A stretch of DNA of 27,523 bases from CAYPOY01 sp964412395 (lineage in GTDB: Bacteria > Chloroflexota > Anaerolineae > B4-G1), in assembly GCA_964412395.1 (NCBI GenBank), contig CAYPOY010000022.1:1-27523 (forward strand), written 5' to 3'. The notes beneath the pieces were generated by a model. The model saw nothing but the letters and a program-made list of their open reading frames with translations. It had not been told where the DNA came from and ran no database searches. Within the stretch, counting starts at the first letter, position 1, and every line of letters begins with the position of its first letter. Positions 15,014-23,770 of the stretch are shown here, in pieces. The position numbers and the translations under genes are program-made.

Positions 15014-17205
15014 TGGAGGATCGGACACGGTGGGGATTGGCTGCCATTGTAGTGATCTCCTGCGTCCTCGGTGCGATCCACAGCGTCGTCATCCCCCTCT
15101 TTGAGGCCCCAGACGAGATCTGGCATTTCTCGTTCGTGCGGGTGTTGGCTACCCAACGGTCCCTGCCAGTACAACCCGCGGAGGGCAAAGACATGTGGAT
15201 GCGCGAGGCAGGACAACCTCCCCTATTCTACCTCGTCGCTGCGCCGCTCATCGCGCCACTGGACACCTCGGATTTCCCGGGCTTCGTGCGTTTCAACGTC
15301 GCCCACCCGGCGGTGACCGCTCACTCCCAGAGCAAGGCACCCAATGTGTTCATCCACACTCCACACGAGACGTTTCCGTATAAGGGCGCAGTGCTGGCCG
15401 TGCACATCGTCCGGCTACTGAGTGTGCTGTGGGGTGCGGGGACGATAGTGGGCGCATATCTTGTGGCCCGTGAGATCGCACCGGCCCGGCCCGGTCTGGC
15501 GTTGGCAACAGCCTCAATAACTGCCTTCAATCCGCACTTTATTTATATCAGCAGCGTGGTGAACAATGACACATGTGCTGCCTGCCTGTGCACGCTTGCC
15601 CTGTGGCTCGCCATCCGGCTGGGCAGATTACAACAAGAAACCAGGTTTTTCGGAAAAAACCCGGTTTCTACATTTGCCCTGGGGTTAGTCCTGGGGTTGG
15701 CTTTGCTTAGCAAAATGAGCGCACTGGCGCTGCCGTTGCTGGTACTGTTGTCCCTGTGGCTGATATGGTGGCGAGATCGAGACGTCCGGGCGTCGCTGGT
15801 GCGGGGATCAGTGGTCTTTGGCCTGGCCGCTCTGGTCGCGGCCTGGTGGTACGTGCGCAATTGGTTGCTCTACGGCGACCCGTTGGCCTGGAACGTGTGG
15901 CTGATTGATATCGGCGTTCAGCATATCGGCCTGGCCGAACTCTTGCGCCAGTTCGGCCACGTGGCGACTTCGTTCTGGTCACCGTATGACGGATTGTTTC
16001 CCCCACCAGTCTTCTGGGTGCTCGGTCTGTTGCTGTTGCTGGCTACTGCCGGCTGGGTGAGATTGCTCGCTCGACGCAACGCGCGTGCCAGGGTGAACGC
16101 AGAGGGCCTATTACTGGCGAGTACGTGGTTCTTGCTGCTTTTCGCCAGCCTGGTGCGCTACATGACGACCACGCCCTCCGCCGAGGGGCGCTTACTTTTC
16201 CCTGGCATCGCGGCGTTTTCATCGCTCTTGGTGCTGGGGTTGGAAGCAGCCGTACCCCGACGACAGGCTGGTATGACAATGGGCGTAGTGGGGGCCGGGT
16301 TGCTCGCACTCAGTGTAGCCAGCCCGTTCTGCGCTATCGCCCCGAGATATGCGCTACCGTTGATTGACTCGACAGAGGACATCTCGGGAGAGGTATCGTT
16401 CGATGCCGCAGTCTTTGGCAACGTGCGTTTATTGGGGGTAAAAGTGGAGCCTGATGAGGTTCAGGCAGGCGGGACGGTCGGCGTGACGCTCTACTGGGAG
16501 ACACAGGCCCCGCCGCTCGCCGACCTGCGAACCGTGGTGCGGCTATGGACAACGGGCGGGCGACTGGTGGGCCAGCGGGATACGACGCCCGCTGGCGAGG
16601 TCTACCCTCCCGACCTGTGGCGTGCAGGCGACATTGTACGTGACGTATACCGGCTGCAAGTGAACGAAGACGGACCGGCGATGTGCCGCGTGGCAGTCAG
16701 TGTGCTGGCCGGTGATGAGTTGCTGGGCGAGGTATCGTCGCCGGCGGTGCTAAGACTGACGGCAGCACCAGCATCCGCAGAGCAGATCATGGCCCCACTG
16801 GCGTATACATTAGGCGGCAAGATCGAGTTGATAGGATATACCATACCTGAGAGTCCGCCAGCGCCTGGCGAGGCGCTGACAATCACGCTCCATTGGCGCA
16901 CGCTGGCGGAGATAGACGAGGACTATACAGTGTTCGTTCATTTGCTCAATGAGGATGGCACACTGTATGGGCAGGGCGACGGTCCGCCGCTGGATAACGA
17001 CTATCCTACCTCATATTGGTCGCCAGGTGAGGTGTTGGCCGACACGCACGTCGTACTGCTGAAAGATGACCTGCCCACGGGCGCGTACCTGCCTGTGGGG
17101 CTCTACCGGCTGGCGGATGGCACGCGCTTGCCGGTCTACACCACAACGGGAGAGCGCGTCCCGGACGACGCGATTATGCTCCATTTGAACTGGACACGCC
17201 GATAG
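15010..17205 (+). CDS. GT39-like polytopic membrane glycosyltransferase with C-terminal beta domains
   Basis: This 731-residue protein starts at ATG 15010, overlapping the GT2 stop as ATGA. About ten hydrophobic helices occupy the first 460 residues. The first outer loop holds FEAPDE (Asp35-Glu36) and REAGQPPLFY, the pattern of GT-C enzymes that use polyprenyl-phosphate sugars (PMT/ArnT-like). The C-terminal 260 residues are extracellular and hold two copies of a beta-sandwich-like unit, marked by VTLYWETQAPPLADLRTVVRLW and ITLHWRTLAEIDEDYTVFVHLL in shorter matching segments. Residues 210-220 (ETRFFGKNPVS) are encoded by an inserted palindromic repeat in a loop between helices. It probably glycosylates surface proteins or lipids with the donor made by the upstream enzyme. 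Confidence 0.85.
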   Translation: MMEDRTRWGLAAIVVISCVLGAIHSVVIPLFEAPDEIWHFSFVRVLATQRSLPVQPAEGKDMWMREAGQPPLFYLVAAPLIAPLDTSDFPGFVRFNVAHPAVTAHSQSKAPNVFIHTPHETFPYKGAVLAVHIVRLLSVLWGAGTIVGAYLVAREIAPARPGLALATASITAFNPHFIYISSVVNNDTCAACLCTLALWLAIRLGRLQQETRFFGKNPVSTFALGLVLGLALLSKMSALALPLLVLLSLWLIWWRDRDVRASLVRGSVVFGLAALVAAWWYVRNWLLYGDPLAWNVWLIDIGVQHIGLAELLRQFGHVATSFWSPYDGLFPPPVFWVLGLLLLLATAGWVRLLARRNARARVNAEGLLLASTWFLLLFASLVRYMTTTPSAEGRLLFPGIAAFSSLLVLGLEAAVPRRQAGMTMGVVGAGLLALSVASPFCAIAPRYALPLIDSTEDISGEVSFDAAVFGNVRLLGVKVEPDEVQAGGTVGVTLYWETQAPPLADLRTVVRLWTTGGRLVGQRDTTPAGEVYPPDLWRAGDIVRDVYRLQVNEDGPAMCRVAVSVLAGDELLGEVSSPAVLRLTAAPASAEQIMAPLAYTLGGKIELIGYTIPESPPAPGEALTITLHWRTLAEIDEDYTVFVHLLNEDGTLYGQGDGPPLDNDYPTSYWSPGEVLADTHVVLLKDDLPTGAYLPVGLYRLADGTRLPVYTTTGERVPDDAIMLHLNWTRR
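15636..15669. repeat. Palindromic repeat inserted in frame in the GT39-like gene
   Basis: agaaaccaggttttt and aaaaacccggtttct form a 15-bp stem with one mismatch and a tiny loop. It encodes ETRFFGKNPVS. I recall closely similar peptides in unrelated proteins of filamentous cyanobacteria and Chloroflexota, where this palindrome is dispersed. Confidence 0.65.
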
Positions 17206-17216
17206 CGGCATCACCC

Positions 17217-17251
17217 TTGGGCTTTGGGAGTTGAGATTTGAAACTTGCCTT
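17217..17251 (+). repeat. Heptamer array (ttgggag-type) containing the HdrB start codon
   Basis: Successive 7-bp units ttgggct, ttgggag, ttgagat, ttgaaac, ttgcctt each begin with TTG. The fourth unit's TTG is the start codon of the next gene. Confidence 0.7.
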
Positions 17252-18062
17252 CTACCCCGGCTGCCTGGTCCTCCAGCGTATGCCCGAATACGAACTGGCC
17301 ACCCGCGCCGTGCTGAGGGAACTGGGGATCGAGTTGGAGATCGTCCAGCAGGCCGCCTGCTGCGGCGCACCTGTGGCCGAATCTTTCACCGCCGATTGGG
17401 TTTACCTGGCCGCCTACAACCTGGCGCTGGTGGAACGGATGGGGTACGGGACAGTAGTGACTGTGTGTGGCGGCTGCACCAATACCCTCACCCGCGCTGC
17501 CTGCGCGTTGCAAGACCCCGACGTACGCGCCGAGGCAAACCGCCGCCTGGAGACATTGGGCCTCTCGGTCACCAGGCAGGTAGAGGTGAAACACCTGGTG
17601 CGGCTGTTGGCCGAGCGGGAGGAGGACCTGCGGGCGCGGACCGTCTGTCCGCTCTCCCTCCGCGTGGCCCTCACCAACCCCTGCCAGGTCTTCCGCCCCG
17701 GCGACGTGATGGGCTTTGATGATCCCGTAGAGCCCCAGAGTGTGCGCCGCCTGGTCGAACTGACCGGTGCAGAGGTGATAGAATACGGCGGCGAGGACGA
17801 GTGCTGCGGTGCGACCCTCTACCTGGCCGAGCCGGACCTGGCACTGGCGGCCGGGCGGCGCAAGCTGGAGGCGACCCAAGGGGCCGATCTCCTGCTCCAC
17901 AGTTGTGGCAACTGCCAATTGCTGTTGCGCCGTTTTCAGCGCATGATCGTCCGGGATGCGCCAGGCTTGCGCAAGCAGGCACTGTTCCTGCCGCAACTGG
18001 TGGGGCTGGCGCTGGGATTGCCGGAGGAGGAACTGGGTCTGAGGGAGGGCACGTGGCGATGA
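17238..18062 (+). CDS. hdrB: CoB-CoM heterodisulfide reductase subunit B-like protein (two CCG domains)
   Basis: This 274-residue protein has two cysteine-rich CCG modules, each able to bind a non-cubane [4Fe-4S] cluster. The first has Cys9, Cys41-Cys42 and Cys77/Cys80 (ACCGAP, CGGC). The second has Cys149, Cys189-Cys190 and Cys223/Cys226 (NPC, ECCG, SCGNC). In methanogens HdrB reduces CoM-S-S-CoB; in bacteria without those cofactors the homologues act in other thiol/disulfide or electron-bifurcating complexes. The start is TTG 17238, giving MKLAFYPGC, the normal beginning of the family. It overlaps hdrC as ATGA. No HdrA or hydrogenase is nearby, so the electron partner is unknown. Confidence 0.9.
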   Translation: MKLAFYPGCLVLQRMPEYELATRAVLRELGIELEIVQQAACCGAPVAESFTADWVYLAAYNLALVERMGYGTVVTVCGGCTNTLTRAACALQDPDVRAEANRRLETLGLSVTRQVEVKHLVRLLAEREEDLRARTVCPLSLRVALTNPCQVFRPGDVMGFDDPVEPQSVRRLVELTGAEVIEYGGEDECCGATLYLAEPDLALAAGRRKLEATQGADLLLHSCGNCQLLLRRFQRMIVRDAPGLRKQALFLPQLVGLALGLPEEELGLREGTWR

Positions 18063-18439
18063 AACACCCCACTGCTTGTATTCAATGCGACACCTGCGTT
18101 ACCGTCTGCCCCGTTGAAAAGGTGGGTGGCCATGCCATCGTCACCTTCCTGGCTGACCCCGATGCCACCGACTACTCGGTGTGGCTATGCACCTCCTGCT
18201 GGCGCTGTCAGGAGGCCTGCCCCGCAGGGGTAAATATCCGCGAGTTGATGATGGAGCAGCGGCGTCGCGAGCAAGCTCCCGCCGGATACCGGGCCGCCTT
18301 CGAAAGCGTCCTGGCCTGTGGCCTTGCGTTGGAGGTCCCACAGGAAGAACTCAACCTGGTGCGGGCCGCCTGGGGATTGGAACCGGTCAGGCTGCCACCG
18401 CCCGACCTCGTTCGGTCCCTCCTTCGCAGCAGTGGATGA
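18059..18439 (+). CDS. hdrC: Heterodisulfide reductase subunit C-like ferredoxin protein
   Basis: This 126-residue protein has two [4Fe-4S] motifs, CIQCDTCVTVCP near residue 7 and CTSCWRCQEACP about 42 residues later, each C-x2-C-x2-C-x3-CP. That matches HdrC, which passes electrons to HdrB. The start ATG 18059 overlaps the hdrB stop codon. The C-terminal half is helical and Arg/Glu-rich. It is slightly short for the family but complete. Coupled translation supports a fixed HdrBC pair. Confidence 0.9.
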   Translation: MKHPTACIQCDTCVTVCPVEKVGGHAIVTFLADPDATDYSVWLCTSCWRCQEACPAGVNIRELMMEQRRREQAPAGYRAAFESVLACGLALEVPQEELNLVRAAWGLEPVRLPPPDLVRSLLRSSG

Positions 18440-18490
18440 CGACAGAGGAAAAACAGTTGACACGATGACAACTATTGGGAGCAAGGCACT

Positions 18491-19393
18491 ATGCCACCTG
18501 TGATTGGTAACTCAAGAAAGAACTTTGCCAATAAGGCAAAAACGCTTTACGATCGGGCCAATGGCTTCACCGGCGGCTCTTTAGGCATATTAAACGACGC
18601 CATCCAGCACTTCGGCGATGTCCGCGCGGCGGAGGCCACCGCCAGTATTGCCTATTACGCGGTCTTTTCTCTTTTCCCCTTGTTGCTTGCCCTAATTGCC
18701 GCCGGGAGTTTTGTGCTGGAAAGCGAGCAGGTCCAGCGGCAGGTGCTGGATGTTGTGGATGAAGTCTTCCCAGTCGCTCAGCAACTGATCGAAAGGAACA
18801 TTCAAGGGGTTCTCGAACTGCGCGGAACGGTGGGATTTGTGGCGTTGATCGGTCTGGTGTGGTCGGCTATGGGCGCTCTTACGGCTTTGATACGCAACAT
18901 CAACCATGCCTGGCCAGGAGCCGAACCGCGCAACTTCCTGGAAGACCGTTTGATGGCCCTGGGGATGGTCGGCGGCTTGGCGGTGCTGCTGGCCCTTTCA
19001 TCAGTCTCAAACACTGTGCTCGATGTCTTGGCTCACTTTAGTGTGCCTCTATGGGGAGGACTTTCGATTTATGAAACCTCCTTGTGGACGATCTTATCAA
19101 GCATAGTACCACGGCTGTTCACATTTTTCGCGCTTCTGGGTTTGTATTGTTGGGTGCCCAACACGAAGGTCAGGTGGTCGGAGGCTTTCTGGGGAGCGTT
19201 GGCGGCAACCCTGGCATGGAAAATCGCCACGAACAGTTTTACCTGGTACCTCAGCAGTGGGATCGTTCAATATGAGTTGGTGTACGGTTCGCTGGGAGCG
19301 ATTGTGGCCCTCATGTTGTGGATATACATCGTCAGTCTGATAACTCTCTTCGGTGCGCACCTCAGCGCAGCAATTGCTCGACATACCCGGTGA
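18491..19393 (+). CDS. YihY/BrkB family inner-membrane protein
   Basis: This 300-residue protein has about six transmembrane helices. The family features are clear: the ATASIAYYAVFSLFPLLLALIA first helix in shorter form (AYYAVFSLFPLLL), IGLVWSAMGALTALIRNINHAW, the YCWVPN motif, the WSEAFWGALAATLAWKIA helix, and the closing SLGAIVALMLWIYIVSLITLFGAHLSA region. These proteins were once thought to be RNase BN; their true function is unresolved, with transport or lipid-related roles proposed. The gene begins 51 bp after hdrC with only a weak ribosome site (gggag). No functional link with its neighbours is evident. Confidence 0.92.
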   Translation: MPPVIGNSRKNFANKAKTLYDRANGFTGGSLGILNDAIQHFGDVRAAEATASIAYYAVFSLFPLLLALIAAGSFVLESEQVQRQVLDVVDEVFPVAQQLIERNIQGVLELRGTVGFVALIGLVWSAMGALTALIRNINHAWPGAEPRNFLEDRLMALGMVGGLAVLLALSSVSNTVLDVLAHFSVPLWGGLSIYETSLWTILSSIVPRLFTFFALLGLYCWVPNTKVRWSEAFWGALAATLAWKIATNSFTWYLSSGIVQYELVYGSLGAIVALMLWIYIVSLITLFGAHLSAAIARHTR

Positions 19394-19689
19394 AGCGAGA
19401 TGGTTATTCTCGGCTCCATCCTCATCATCGGCTTCATCCAAGAGTTCTTAAGTACGCCGCCGTGTTGGAGTACGCCACCATGCTCAACGTCCATCCAGTG
19501 CGTGTTGCAACACGTGGCGGGTCAGGCTGATCTGCTCGTCGGCGCGTGCGGGCCGGGGCTTACCACATTGCTTCATGCTCTGAGATGCCAAAAGATGCCT
19601 TGCGTTCTCAATAGAGGTAGTGTATCATACCATCGCGGGAAGATAGTATGGGGACGAAAACAGCTTGACAGGAGGGAATAAGCGTAAGA
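19394..19689. other. Intergenic region before the restriction-modification genes
   Basis: No convincing gene. A 94-codon + strand frame (19400-19681) lacks a ribosome site and family-like sequence. It contains a perfect 14-bp palindrome cgtgttgcaacacg (19501-19514), a repeated agtacgcc segment (19451 and 19469) and a promoter candidate (19600-19628). Confidence 0.45.
19600..19628 (+). promoter_or_regulatory. Candidate promoter for the methyltransferase gene
   Basis: TTGCGT (19600-19605), a 17-bp spacer and TATCAT (19623-19628). A strong ribosome site, aggaggg (19670-19676), lies 13 bases before ATG 19690. Confidence 0.45.
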
Positions 19690-20875
19690 ATGCGACAACC
19701 AAAGGTTGCTGAGCAGCGCAAATATGGGGTTCTCAATGTTGAGGACGCAAGGGCGATTGCCACTACATGGCTGGAGGCTGTCAGTCTGGAGAATGTGGTT
19801 GGCTTCGGGCTGCCAGAGATTGACGATAGATACCACGTGTGGCGTGTGCCTCTCCTGAGCCAGATAAATGGGGATCGGCTTGGCGAGATTGTGATAGATG
19901 CCCGTTCTACACTGATCGTTGAGAAGCAGACGACGTGCCCAGAGACACTTGAAGCGCGCTTACTGGGGCGAAGCGCGGAGACGCGCCGACGTCAGAAACG
20001 GTCCAGGGGGTCCTATGTTCTGTCCTCGCTTCGCAATACCATCGCCTGTGGAGACAGTGAGGAGATACTACAGGACTTGCCAGCGGCATCGGTGGATTTG
20101 GTTTTCACCTCACCACCATATTACAACGCCCGCCCCGAGTACACGGATTACGTGAACTACGAAGAGTACCTCCTGAAAATGCAAGGTGATCCAGGCTGTT
20201 CATCGGGTGCTGAATGAGGGCCGTTTCTTCGTGATGAATGTGTCGCCGATACTGATCCGTCGTACCAGCCGCAATGCATCTTCCCGCCGCATTGCTGTGC
20301 CCTTTGATATGCATCACCTCTTCATCGAAGAGGGATACGACTTTGTTGATGACATCTTATGGGTGAAGCCAGAGGGGGCAGGCTGGGCGACTGGCCGGGG
20401 GCGTCGCTTCGCTGCCGACCGCAACCCCTTGCAGTACAAGCCGGTGCCGGTTACTGAATACGTACTGGTGTATCGCAAGCATACAGACAAGTTGATTGAC
20501 TGGAACATCCGTGCCTATCCCGATCAGGAGGCAGTGAAAGCCTCGCGCATCGAGGACGGGTACGAACGCACCAACATCTGGGAGATTAAGCCGGCCCACG
20601 ACCCCCGACACCCCGCCATCTTCCCGCTGGAATTGGCGGAAAAGGTTATACGCTACTATTCGTTTAAAGGAGATATAGTCCTCGATCCCTTTGCCGGCAT
20701 CGGCACGGTGGGACAGGCAGCTGCCCGGCTTGGACGCCGCTTCGTTCTGATTGAGATCAACCCTGAGTACGCACGCGCCATCACTGAAGAGGCCAAACAG
20801 TGGCTAGGCAAAGCTGCTAAAGGTGTTTTGACCATCAACTGCCCCCCCATTGACGTTTCCGGCATGTTGTTTTGA
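19690..20875 (+). pseudogene. Beta-class DNA methyltransferase (N4-cytosine/N6-adenine), frameshifted
   Basis: The first part (19690 to about 20180) holds an unusual N-terminal domain of about 110 residues, then NTIACGDSEEIL and the catalytic motif TSPPYYNARPEY. The second part continues in another frame from about 20180 with VIQAVHRVLNEGRFFVMN and ends with the SAM-binding motif LDPFAGIGTVGQAAARLGRRFVLIE in shorter recognisable blocks. Catalytic motif before SAM motif is the beta-class order. The shift occurs in ctgaaaatgcaaggtgatc: removing one A gives LKCKVIQ, and adding a CG gives LKMRKVIQ; either restores about 394-395 residues. SPPY fits an N4-cytosine enzyme but does not exclude N6-adenine. 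As read, the protein is inactive. A sequencing error is possible. Confidence 0.85.
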
Positions 20876-20886
20876 GCGAGGAAAGA

Positions 20887-21977
20887 ATGATAGAAACGCA
20901 AATCAGCCTTATAGACCTGATGTCTGATGAAGCACGTGACCTGCTCTCACTCTCTGGCCCCGATTTGGTTCAGCACATCGGTTGGGATGTTATCCGTGGC
21001 GTGGTGTATGACGTACTCACAGGTCGGAACCTGAGAGATTCGACCGAGATGCTTACTCGGCGTCGGCTGGCTTTGTTAAACGCCTCGCTAGTGAACTTGT
21101 TTCTCAGGGGAACCGATCTATCAGCAGATTTCGTAGAACAGTTGCCTGATCTGGCCATTGTCACTTTGCAACAGAAGGGGCTACGCAAGGCCGAGCGTTG
21201 GCTGGCACAGTGGATGTTAGGTTTGAACGACAAGGCGTTTCAGAACGTGCTGAGGGACAAGCCAGAGGCTCTAGACATCTACAAGGAGCGGTACATCGCC
21301 GTCTGTAAGGATGCCATTGCCAACTGTGAGACTGAGTATGGCGTATTGAGCGGACATCTTGAACTGAGCACTGGAGCCAAAGCGGAGTTGAACTGGATGT
21401 TTTTCGTTTACCTCTTGACCGCTACTGGAGCACAAACCCTGGCTATTCGGGGCTCAGAGAAGTCTACTTACGGCAAACTGTTTGAACGACTTGTGCTTGG
21501 CTCACTGCTCAGCATCCTGGGATTTGAGATGGTCTCTCCCGAACAGCCAGAGAAACTGAGCATGCCTTCTGGTTATCCTCTCGTGGGGAAAGACGGGAGA
21601 GCGATGCCACTCTGCTGTACGAGGCTGGCAAAGGCGTAAGGTTTGATATTGGCTTCATCGGGCGAGGCAACCCCGAGATCTCTCTCGATAAGGTGTCCCG
21701 ATTCGAGCGTGAACTGCAACTTGGGCGCTCCCGATGGTACATGGCTACCATCATTTTGGTGGACCGCATTGGACGTAGGAGCCGTATTGCCAGGCTGGCA
21801 CAAGAAATTGGGGGTACAATTATCCAGATGAGCATGGGCTACTGGCCTCAGCAAATAGCACAGGTACTGCATCAGGAGATTGGTTTCGAGCACGAACTGC
21901 TGACGATGGACGAGGCTCAAATCGCGGACTATCTCAAGTCCCGGCTGCAGGAAGTCCCTTTGAAAGATTTCATCTGA
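20887..21977 (+). pseudogene. Type II restriction endonuclease-like protein (CfrBI-like), frameshifted
   Basis: The gene follows the methyltransferase at once (TTG 20872 overlaps its stop; ATG 20887 has a nearby gaggaaag). The first frame runs to a premature stop at 21639. Genuine coding continues in another frame from base 21600 with SDATLLYEAGKGVRFDIGF, then ISLDKVSRFERELQLGRSRWY, to the stop at 21977. Restoring one G in the ggg run at 21595-21597 gives GKDGESDATLL and about 363 residues. Asp in RFDIGF followed by the EISLDK segment may be the PD-(D/E)XK site. Overall character resembles the CfrBI family, but I am only moderately sure. As read, it is truncated before its likely active site. 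Confidence 0.7.
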
Positions 21978-22043
21978 CATTCTTTCTGTCAGGCTCAGGA
22001 TTAAGAAGATCGAAGATACATTGTTGGTACTTCGCGGAGTCCA

Positions 22044-22631
22044 ATGGACGAAACGGCTCTTATCTTCGCCGCCCAACAGGGTAAAGTGGATGCCTTCAAT
22101 GAGCTGGTGCTGGCCTACCAGGACCAGGTCTACAACCTCGCCTACCGCATCGTGGGCGATCCCGCCTCGGCCGCCGACGCCACTCAGGAAGCCTTCATCT
22201 CCGCTTTCCAGAACATCGCCCGCTTCCGTGGCGGTTCCTTCAAGTCCTACTTGATGCGCATCGCCACCAACGGTTGCTATGACGAGCTGCGCCGCCGCAA
22301 GCGCCGTCCGACCACGTCGTTTGAGGATTTCGGCGAACTGGACGAGGAGGCCAACCCGGCGCTGATCAACGGAAGCGAGCGACCAGAAGAGTACGCCGAG
22401 CGGCAGGAAATGGCCCACGTGATCCAGGCTGGCATCGAGACGCTCCCCCCTGACCAGCGCATTACGTTGGTGCTCTCCGACGTGCAGGGGCTGAGTTATC
22501 AGGAGATTGCCGAGGCGACGGATGTATCATTGGGAACGGTGAAGTCGCGCCTGGCGCGGGCGCGGGGCAAACTGCGCGATTACCTCCGTTCCCAGGGGGA
22601 ACTTTTGCCCGCGCGGTATCGTCTTGAATAA
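22044..22631 (+). CDS. ECF sigma factor (RpoE-like)
   Basis: This 195-residue sigma-70 family protein has region 2 with YNLAYRIVGDPASAADATQEAFISAF and a FKSYLMRIATNGCYDELRRRKRR segment, a variable acidic linker, and region 4 with LSYQEIAEATDVSLGTVKSRLARARGKLRDYL, all in classic SigW/RpoE arrangement. ATG 22044 follows a cggag ribosome site. It is followed after 48 bp by a membrane protein with an anti-sigma-like N-terminus, so the pair probably works as a regulated sigma/anti-sigma unit. It is distinct from the first ECF gene at 2958: the linker and region 2 sequences differ. Target genes are unknown. Confidence 0.95.
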   Translation: MDETALIFAAQQGKVDAFNELVLAYQDQVYNLAYRIVGDPASAADATQEAFISAFQNIARFRGGSFKSYLMRIATNGCYDELRRRKRRPTTSFEDFGELDEEANPALINGSERPEEYAERQEMAHVIQAGIETLPPDQRITLVLSDVQGLSYQEIAEATDVSLGTVKSRLARARGKLRDYLRSQGELLPARYRLE

Positions 22632-22658
22632 AGAGGCAAGAGGCAGGAGGCAAGAGAG
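22631..22658 (+). repeat. Heptamer tandem array (aagaggc-type, four units)
   Basis: aagaggc, aagaggc, aggaggc, aagagag run directly from the sigma stop codon toward the anti-sigma start. Confidence 0.75.
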
Positions 22659-22679
22659 CATAGGTCCAGGGGAATGACG

Positions 22680-23726
22680 ATGGGGCGACTGTTCACACGG
22701 CAAGCAAGGGGACGGAAGCAGCGTGATGAGTTGCTTTCGGCATATCTGGATGGCCAACTGAGCACCGGGGAGCGGGCGCGCCTGGAGGCGCGACTGGCGA
22801 CCGATTCGGCGCTGGAGGCCGAACTGGAGGCGCTGCGCCATACGGTGGCGCTGGTGCATGACCTGCCCCCGACCCCTATCCCGCGCAACTTCATCCTGCC
22901 GCAAACGATAGCGGCCCGCCCAAGGCCCATGCCCTCGAAGGGCCACCGCAGCGCCTGGGCCGCTCCGTTGCTAACAGCAGCCACCGCTGTCGTCAGTCTC
23001 CTCTTCGTCGTCGTCCTGGCCGGCGACCTGTTGCTCTCTGGCACGGGCAGAGTGGCCTTCGCACCGGCAGGCGAGCGGATGATGGAGGCCGAGGCCCCAC
23101 AGGCAGCGTTGGCACCCTCGCAGGTCAGCGAAGAAGTCACGGTTGAGGTTGAGGTTGAGGCCGAGGTTAAGGCTGAGACCGAGGAGGTGATACCCGCTGC
23201 CACCCCCCTCCCGATGCCAATGGAGGCCCCGCCCGAAGCGATACCCGAGGCCACCGCCGAGGCGGAGCACTACGCTGCGAGGACGCCAGAAGATGTGGAA
23301 ACCACCGTGGCGGAGGAAGCTGCTATAGCCCCAACCGCTCCGGCGACGCCGGAGGGTACGCTATCCCCCGATCAGGCGATGGGCGGCGGCCAGATCGAGG
23401 AACCCACAGTTCCTGCACCGACCCCCAGCCCGTCTGTGGCGGAGGAAGCCGCTGCAACCCCAACCAGTCCGGCCACGGCGACAGCGGTGCCGGAGAGAAA
23501 CGTGGGCGGCATAGGGCCCACTCCGAGTGAGGTGGCCGAAGTCGCCCCCTGGGCAATCGGGGAAGAAGAACCAAAGGCGGCGGAAAGCGGGCGGGGTGCG
23601 CCGGAAGGTGAGGTTGTCGGGGTCGCCGCGATTTCACCGTGGCGGGTACTGGAGGCCATCCTGGGGCTGGTCACCCTGGGGCTGGTGCTGGTCACCGTAT
23701 GGGCCTGGCGTGTACGCCGCCGATGA
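22680..23726 (+). CDS. Anti-sigma-factor-like membrane protein with Pro/Ala/Glu-rich ectodomain
   Basis: This 348-residue protein has an N-terminal helical domain, LLSAYLDGQLSTGERARLEARLA (about residues 18-40), that resembles anti-sigma domains but lacks the zinc-binding His/Cys set. One helix spans about 94-118. A low-complexity outer region (about 125-315) is rich in Pro, Ala, Glu and Thr, with VEVEVEAEVKAE and two copies of a VAEEAA-x-(A/T)PT-xPAT motif. A second transmembrane helix (about 325-343) closes the protein, followed by RVRRR. ATG 22680 was preferred over 22674 because the gggg ribosome site is then seven bases away. It probably restrains the upstream sigma factor; the two-helix topology would put both ends in the cytoplasm. 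Confidence 0.78.
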   Translation: MGRLFTRQARGRKQRDELLSAYLDGQLSTGERARLEARLATDSALEAELEALRHTVALVHDLPPTPIPRNFILPQTIAARPRPMPSKGHRSAWAAPLLTAATAVVSLLFVVVLAGDLLLSGTGRVAFAPAGERMMEAEAPQAALAPSQVSEEVTVEVEVEAEVKAETEEVIPAATPLPMPMEAPPEAIPEATAEAEHYAARTPEDVETTVAEEAAIAPTAPATPEGTLSPDQAMGGGQIEEPTVPAPTPSPSVAEEAAATPTSPATATAVPERNVGGIGPTPSEVAEVAPWAIGEEEPKAAESGRGAPEGEVVGVAAISPWRVLEAILGLVTLGLVLVTVWAWRVRRR

Positions 23727-23770
23727 ACAGCCGTTAGCAGTCAGTGGCTGTCGGCCGAAGGAACTTCCAT

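Noticed and set aside
19400..19681. 94-codon frame between the YihY gene and the methyltransferase
   Set aside because: No ribosome site; repeated Cys/Pro/Ser composition comes from a local DNA repeat and it covers the likely promoter.
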